Positions 59,840 to 64,000 of a DNA stretch of 64,000 bases are shown here, piece after piece; within the stretch, counting starts at the first letter, position 1, and each line of letters starts with the position of its first letter. Both the position numbers and the translations under genes were made by a program. The notes under the pieces were generated by a model. That model was not told the DNA's origin and made no database searches. It saw only the letters and a program-made list of their open reading frames with translations. The stretch is taken from positions 19,753,322-19,817,321 of the forward strand of contig NC_135223.1 in the NCBI RefSeq assembly GCF_052324685.1, given 5' to 3'. Source of the DNA: Brachyhypopomus gauderio (Eukaryota > Chordata > Actinopteri > Gymnotiformes > Hypopomidae).

Positions 59840-62201
59840 ACGTGACTAAATGAACATGCTGTCCAGTGGTGTGTGTCGTTTATGTATTGATATTTGATTT
59901 AACTTATTCTGTCAGCCAAAAGGCTCCACTATGGATGTCTGTACAAAACCTTAAATTAAATTGTTTCTATCAGTCACTTAGAAAGGCATAACAGTGACCA
60001 GATACACTGGGCTCATATGGAATGACTTTCATATAAGTTGAGGCCTGCAGTCTGAAAGGCTTTTTCCAGCAGTGCAGATACTGTAGCATAATGGGAAGAA
60101 AATATGGGAAGCCTGTGGCATCTGACTCAGCACTCGGTTCTTATGCAGAGAACAAAGAACTTTCACAATAACCCTAGAAATGTAAAGTCAGCATCACCGA
60201 CGCCATATCAATCTTCGGCACAGCTTAGCATGACACTGTGGTCTAGTGACAGCAGAACAACTCATATCAGCCACACATACAAAAGTACAAAGCTCACAGT
60301 TTCTCCCACCATTAAATATCGTCAAATAGACTGAATCTGTCCGATCCCCAGTGATGAAATACCTATTGAGCTCATTTTATGCTCACATGGTTAGTTACAT
60401 TTTAAGGTTACTTCTGGCTAAAAATATTTTCTCCTTCAGAATCCCCAGCTAATGTTTTGGAGCAAGGCCAAAGAAGAATGTAGCAGACAGGCTGTACATA
60501 TTTACTGAATGATATTCTGTCATCCCTCCTATCCACAAGCATCGGACTCCCGTCTCACTTTTCCTTCATCCGTGGTCTGACCTGAGCCTGCCAAAGCCTG
60601 CGCTGTTGTGCCACCGTGTTAAGTGTTTGGCATTTGAGACACAAAAGGCCCACGTGTCCTAAATGGAGCGGTGCTTCTGCCTCCAACACGGCATGTCAGT
60701 AATGAGCGCTAATGAATTCTAAGATATGCAAAGCCATGTGCAGCGCACACTCAGATAAGATGGATCCAAATGAAATACATTCCGGAAATACACAACCATT
60801 AACCTTTCCTGGCTTGTCAGCCATGAGCCGAGAGGCTCATCTCGTTTGCTTTCTAAGACTCATGGGTAGTGAGCATGTTAGAAATCATGCACGTCCTCAG
60901 TCTGTGCCATGCACGTTCATGAAGATAGATGGCAAAACTATGTTACATTTGTCAAATTGAAGCTGTTCTGAAATTAGCAAAAGTAGTGTCGTATGCTTCA
61001 TGGGGTATCGGACCTTTGCAGAGAAGAGAAAGTCAGTGCAGACACTATGAATAACAAGGCTTAATTAAATAGCAAGGCATACTCAATGAATCAGAATCCT
61101 TTAAAGCTACACTCTGAGGCTTTGCCCCAACAAATTGGTGGTCATGACACCGGTTACCCAAATGGAGGGGAGAGCTGAAGCAATTGTATTGTTATTTAGA
61201 ATTCCCCACCACGCATTAACAATAGCACCATTAATAAATATGCCACGTAGGCAGAATAATGAAGTGGATTACATGGGACTGAAGCATGCAAAATTTCTCA
61301 CTAAACCTATGATGAAGCTTGATAAAGAGCACTTACCTTCATCTGGCAAATGTTTCATTTAATATCATGCTGATTTTAAATATCATCTCATTACTTTTTA
61401 AAAAACCTTCACAGAAATGCTAATTGGCAGAAATGAATGAGTGCACGAGGCACAAGATATAAAAAAAAATCTCCCTTAAACACAATTTTTCCTTTAAATA
61501 GGTCATAAAGCCTAGGATTTGTTATTTTTTTAAAGATACAAATCTGCACCCTCAACAGTAAACATATTACGGTTTACATATTATGTTCAAATGTACTGAA
61601 CTGGTGACTAGTAGGGTGATCTTGGTTAGTAATCTGATTGGAATAGAGCCTAGAGGCATTTTTTCTGTCTGTCAAATGCCAACACCATATGATTCACAAA
61701 TGCCTTGTTTTTAACCATCACCTAGGTCATGTTTCCGTATAGCTAACAGCTATATTGGGCATTATAGAACAGAATCCCATGTCTGTCTGCATATTTGTGT
61801 CTAAAGAATGACAATTTGCATGAACCATGAAATATTATAGAATTATAGATCATTCCCTACTGTCTGATGTCATCTGATCATCTCCTTCTGAACAGAGCTG
61901 GTCACACTCCCGTCTGTCTGGGAACTCATCAGTGAGACGTGATAGGATGGGGGGATAGCACAAAGGATGGAAAAGTACATGGATCTTCTCTCGAATCAGT
62001 GCCCTGTCATTCTCACCAGTGTTATCATCAGAAGGCATGCAACCCATAGCTCATCTCCCTCATTTCAGCTGAGTAACAGACCGCTTCTTATTTTTAAACT
62101 GGAGATGAACTGTGGCACCTACCTGTGATATGAAAGGCCTAAAGTTTTATAAGAACAACATGACAGAGGCTTTGTTCCAAATAGCCTACTACGTACTACT
62201 C
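59840..62201. other. Non-coding region, possibly containing conserved elements
   Basis: I found no gene or clear transposon. The stretch at about 61.03-61.42 kb is free of recognisable repeats and rich in ATTA/TAAT cores, a composition often seen in vertebrate developmental enhancers. The assignment is inference only. Confidence 0.35.
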
Positions 62202-62231
62202 GCATACTGATTTGGCCCCAAATCAGTATGC
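62202..62231. repeat. Perfect 14-bp inverted repeat
   Basis: GCATACTGATTTGG is followed after two bases by its exact reverse complement. The surrounding 62.15-62.33 kb looks like part of a dispersed MITE-like repeat. Confidence 0.85.
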
Positions 62232-62806
62232 AGCAAAATGAATTTTTCCAGGACGCGAAAGATCCCTGGATGACGTGCTACTTCAGTAGTCTTCAATAGT
62301 ACAACTTCAGTAGTCCATTATGTGAAGTGTCACTGCCCGATATGAACTGGAAACCCAATTTGGACAATACATGTACAAACGTTTCGTTTCATGTTCTTCA
62401 AAAGTAATATTGTTTATATTGCCTTTATTACATACGATAATGATATCGCTGACCAAAACATTCCAAACATCTTCCATACAAGTCAGTAAGTCTCCTAGCA
62501 GTCTTCGTTTGGTGAACATGGGGCTGGCCCGTCGCTGTACGTCTAACCAAGCGAGCAGTTGAAAATGCTGTACGCATGTCCAACGCAGTTAAAATAATGA
62601 ACTGTGGGGCACAAATGTGCCATCTCCATGCTGAGAATATCCACTAAAATATAACAGATTTACATTGGCCTACATCAACATGTTTAGTATCATCATTTAG
62701 GTACTGGTGTTGCTAAGCAGCTAACTTAGCCATAGCCATCACAGTTCTGTTAGCCACTATTAGGTGGGGGGGGGGGGTCCCATGGTGGTTCTTGTTGTTG
62801 TTGTGG

Positions 62807-63017
62807 TGTCACACCCCCTAGTTAGCTTACCCTCTGTTAGCTGTTTCACCTGTCTCTTGTTCTCTCCTCATTAACTTCATGTTTTGCCCTCCGCTGTCTG
62901 CCTTTGTTTATGTCTTTAAAGCACTGTCTGTACCTGTTCATCCAAGTCAATAAATTTATCGGTGCACCTCTCTCTCGACTTCCCCTCCCTTGCTAATGAT
63001 GCGGATGCACAGTGACA
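62807..63017 (+). mobile_element. Possible short solo LTR
   Basis: The segment begins TGTCAC and ends GTGACA, has a pyrimidine-rich interior and carries AATAAA near 62950 in the same orientation. No target duplication was found, so the call is tentative. Confidence 0.35.
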
Positions 63018-63196
63018 ATACCCACTATTAATACATTTCTTGGATATTATAGTTACTGACTTGTTCACAAACAATAAATAAATTTCGCATTGGATTACTT
63101 TTATTAATTCTGTGGACTGGTCAGATAATTATGTGGGTCAGATTTAGCATGTTGAAATATTTTTTAACAAGATGTTTAACAAATCTTTTTTTGGGT

Positions 63197-63278
63197 ACAT
63201 GAAAGGGTCCCTATACATGAGGGGTCCTTATACATGAAAGGGTCCCTATACCTGAGGGGTCCCTATACATGAGGGATC
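63197..63278 (+). repeat. 17-18-bp tandem repeat, about 4.5 copies
   Basis: Variants of ACATGAGGGGTCCCTAT alternate with an 18-bp form containing GAAAGGG. The two forms alternate as a higher-order pair. Confidence 0.8.
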
Positions 63279-63684
63279 TTTTTGCATAGTTCCATCCACA
63301 GGTTTGTGCATGACTACCACATCACTGCTCCTATTAACACTGTAGATCACAGTAGTACTGTGAATTTAAAATGCTAAAAAGTTTATAATGCTACTGCAGA
63401 TGAACATGCTTTTTTAGAATAAAAGTGACATTTTTGGACTAGAGACTTAAAACGTACAATAAGGTATTAAAAGTATTAAATAACTTGTGTTGCTTCCATT
63501 TGTCGTATAATTTATATCCATTTGTGTTAGTTTTGGTGCTAGCCTTAATTTCAAGCAAACTTCAAAATACATGTTTGTATGTTACACTTGCTTTAAAAGA
63601 CTTTGATTTTAAGTTTGGTTGTTTTAAAATAATGTCTGTTACATTTGATCAAACATTTGAAAGCTATACAATTCACTTGTATTC

Positions 63685-63905
63685 ACTAATAAAAATAAAG
63701 TTTTCCTTTTTTAAAAGGAATCTTCACCAGTGTGGTTTTAAGTGTGTTAGGGAATACACCTGATAAGTCTGAGGAGTTTAAAACATTCTTTAAGATAGTA
63801 GTTGGTAGGGAGTCATGGTTGCATGTAGATATTTTAAGGTGCCTCAATGTATCGATTAAGATTTCATTGTTAATGGCACTAAATTGGATGATTTTCATGA
63901 TAATC
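63685..63905 (-). pseudogene. LINE reverse-transcriptase relic (L2/CR1-like), partial
   Basis: The minus-strand frame contains STCNHDSLPTTILKNVL, NSSDLSGVFPNTLK and VKIPFKK. This matches the order of conserved blocks at the start of the reverse transcriptase of L2/CR1-type LINEs (a TCxLDPLPTxLLK-like block, then SSLxSGxxPxxxK, then PLLKK). The middle of the region is missing and the fragment is probably longer beyond the window edge, so it is a decayed copy. Confidence 0.6.
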
Positions 63906-64000
63906 TTTGTGGTGATGGTCAGTTCACTGCTACATTGGTGGATAGAGACATTTTATTAGATTTTGTAGATCATTAATTTGATGTTAAAACAGGGAACATT

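Overview
The window is vertebrate nuclear DNA. The genes are split by GT-AG introns, the intergenic DNA is AT-rich, and dinucleotide microsatellites and fish-type transposons (tRNA/L2-tailed SINEs, hAT elements, a chromodomain-type Ty3/gypsy element) are abundant. Protein similarity and repeat content point to a teleost, probably otophysan; the species cannot be named from sequence alone. There are no operons, CRISPR arrays or other prokaryotic features.

Five protein-coding genes can be reconstructed exon by exon with consistent splice phases. kcnv1 (Kv8.1, minus, 7902-13499) has two coding exons. dek (plus, 17193-21279) has ten coding exons and ends in a four-codon exon. aldh5a1 (mitochondrial succinate-semialdehyde dehydrogenase, plus, 22841-26711) has ten exons. 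kiaa0319 (PKD-repeat membrane glycoprotein, minus, 28336-35872) has twenty coding exons. tdp2 (tyrosyl-DNA phosphodiesterase 2, plus, 45468-47973) has six. aldh5a1 and kiaa0319 are convergent; kiaa0319 and tdp2 are divergent. The order aldh5a1-kiaa0319-tdp2, with dek nearby, matches human chromosome 6p22. kcnv1 lies on chromosome 8 in human, so its position beside dek marks a synteny difference.

The space between kiaa0319 and tdp2 has been enlarged by retroelements: a young but defective Ty3/gypsy element (37311-41481, 5-bp target duplication) and, a few hundred bases away, a solo LTR (41715-42054) inserted into an older LINE tail. Other mobile elements are a hAT element in the kcnv1 intron (11418-12429) with a near-perfect hairpin inside it, a 169-bp hAT MITE (59663-59831), a long-TIR element (58430-59157), SINEs at 11106 and 33296, LINE 3' ends near 1.0-1.55 kb and 52.86-53.07 kb, and a LINE reverse-transcriptase relic at the right edge.

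The outer parts (1-7.9 kb and 48-64 kb) hold no gene I can support. They contain repeats, low-complexity tracts and some non-repetitive AT-rich DNA that could be conserved regulatory sequence. I found no previously undescribed multi-gene system. The most interesting signals are the gypsy element whose gag start codon and polyadenylation signal overlap inside the LTR, the nested insertions with an empty-site comparison in the same window, and the S/T-Q-rich N-terminus of tdp2 that replaces the expected UBA-like domain.
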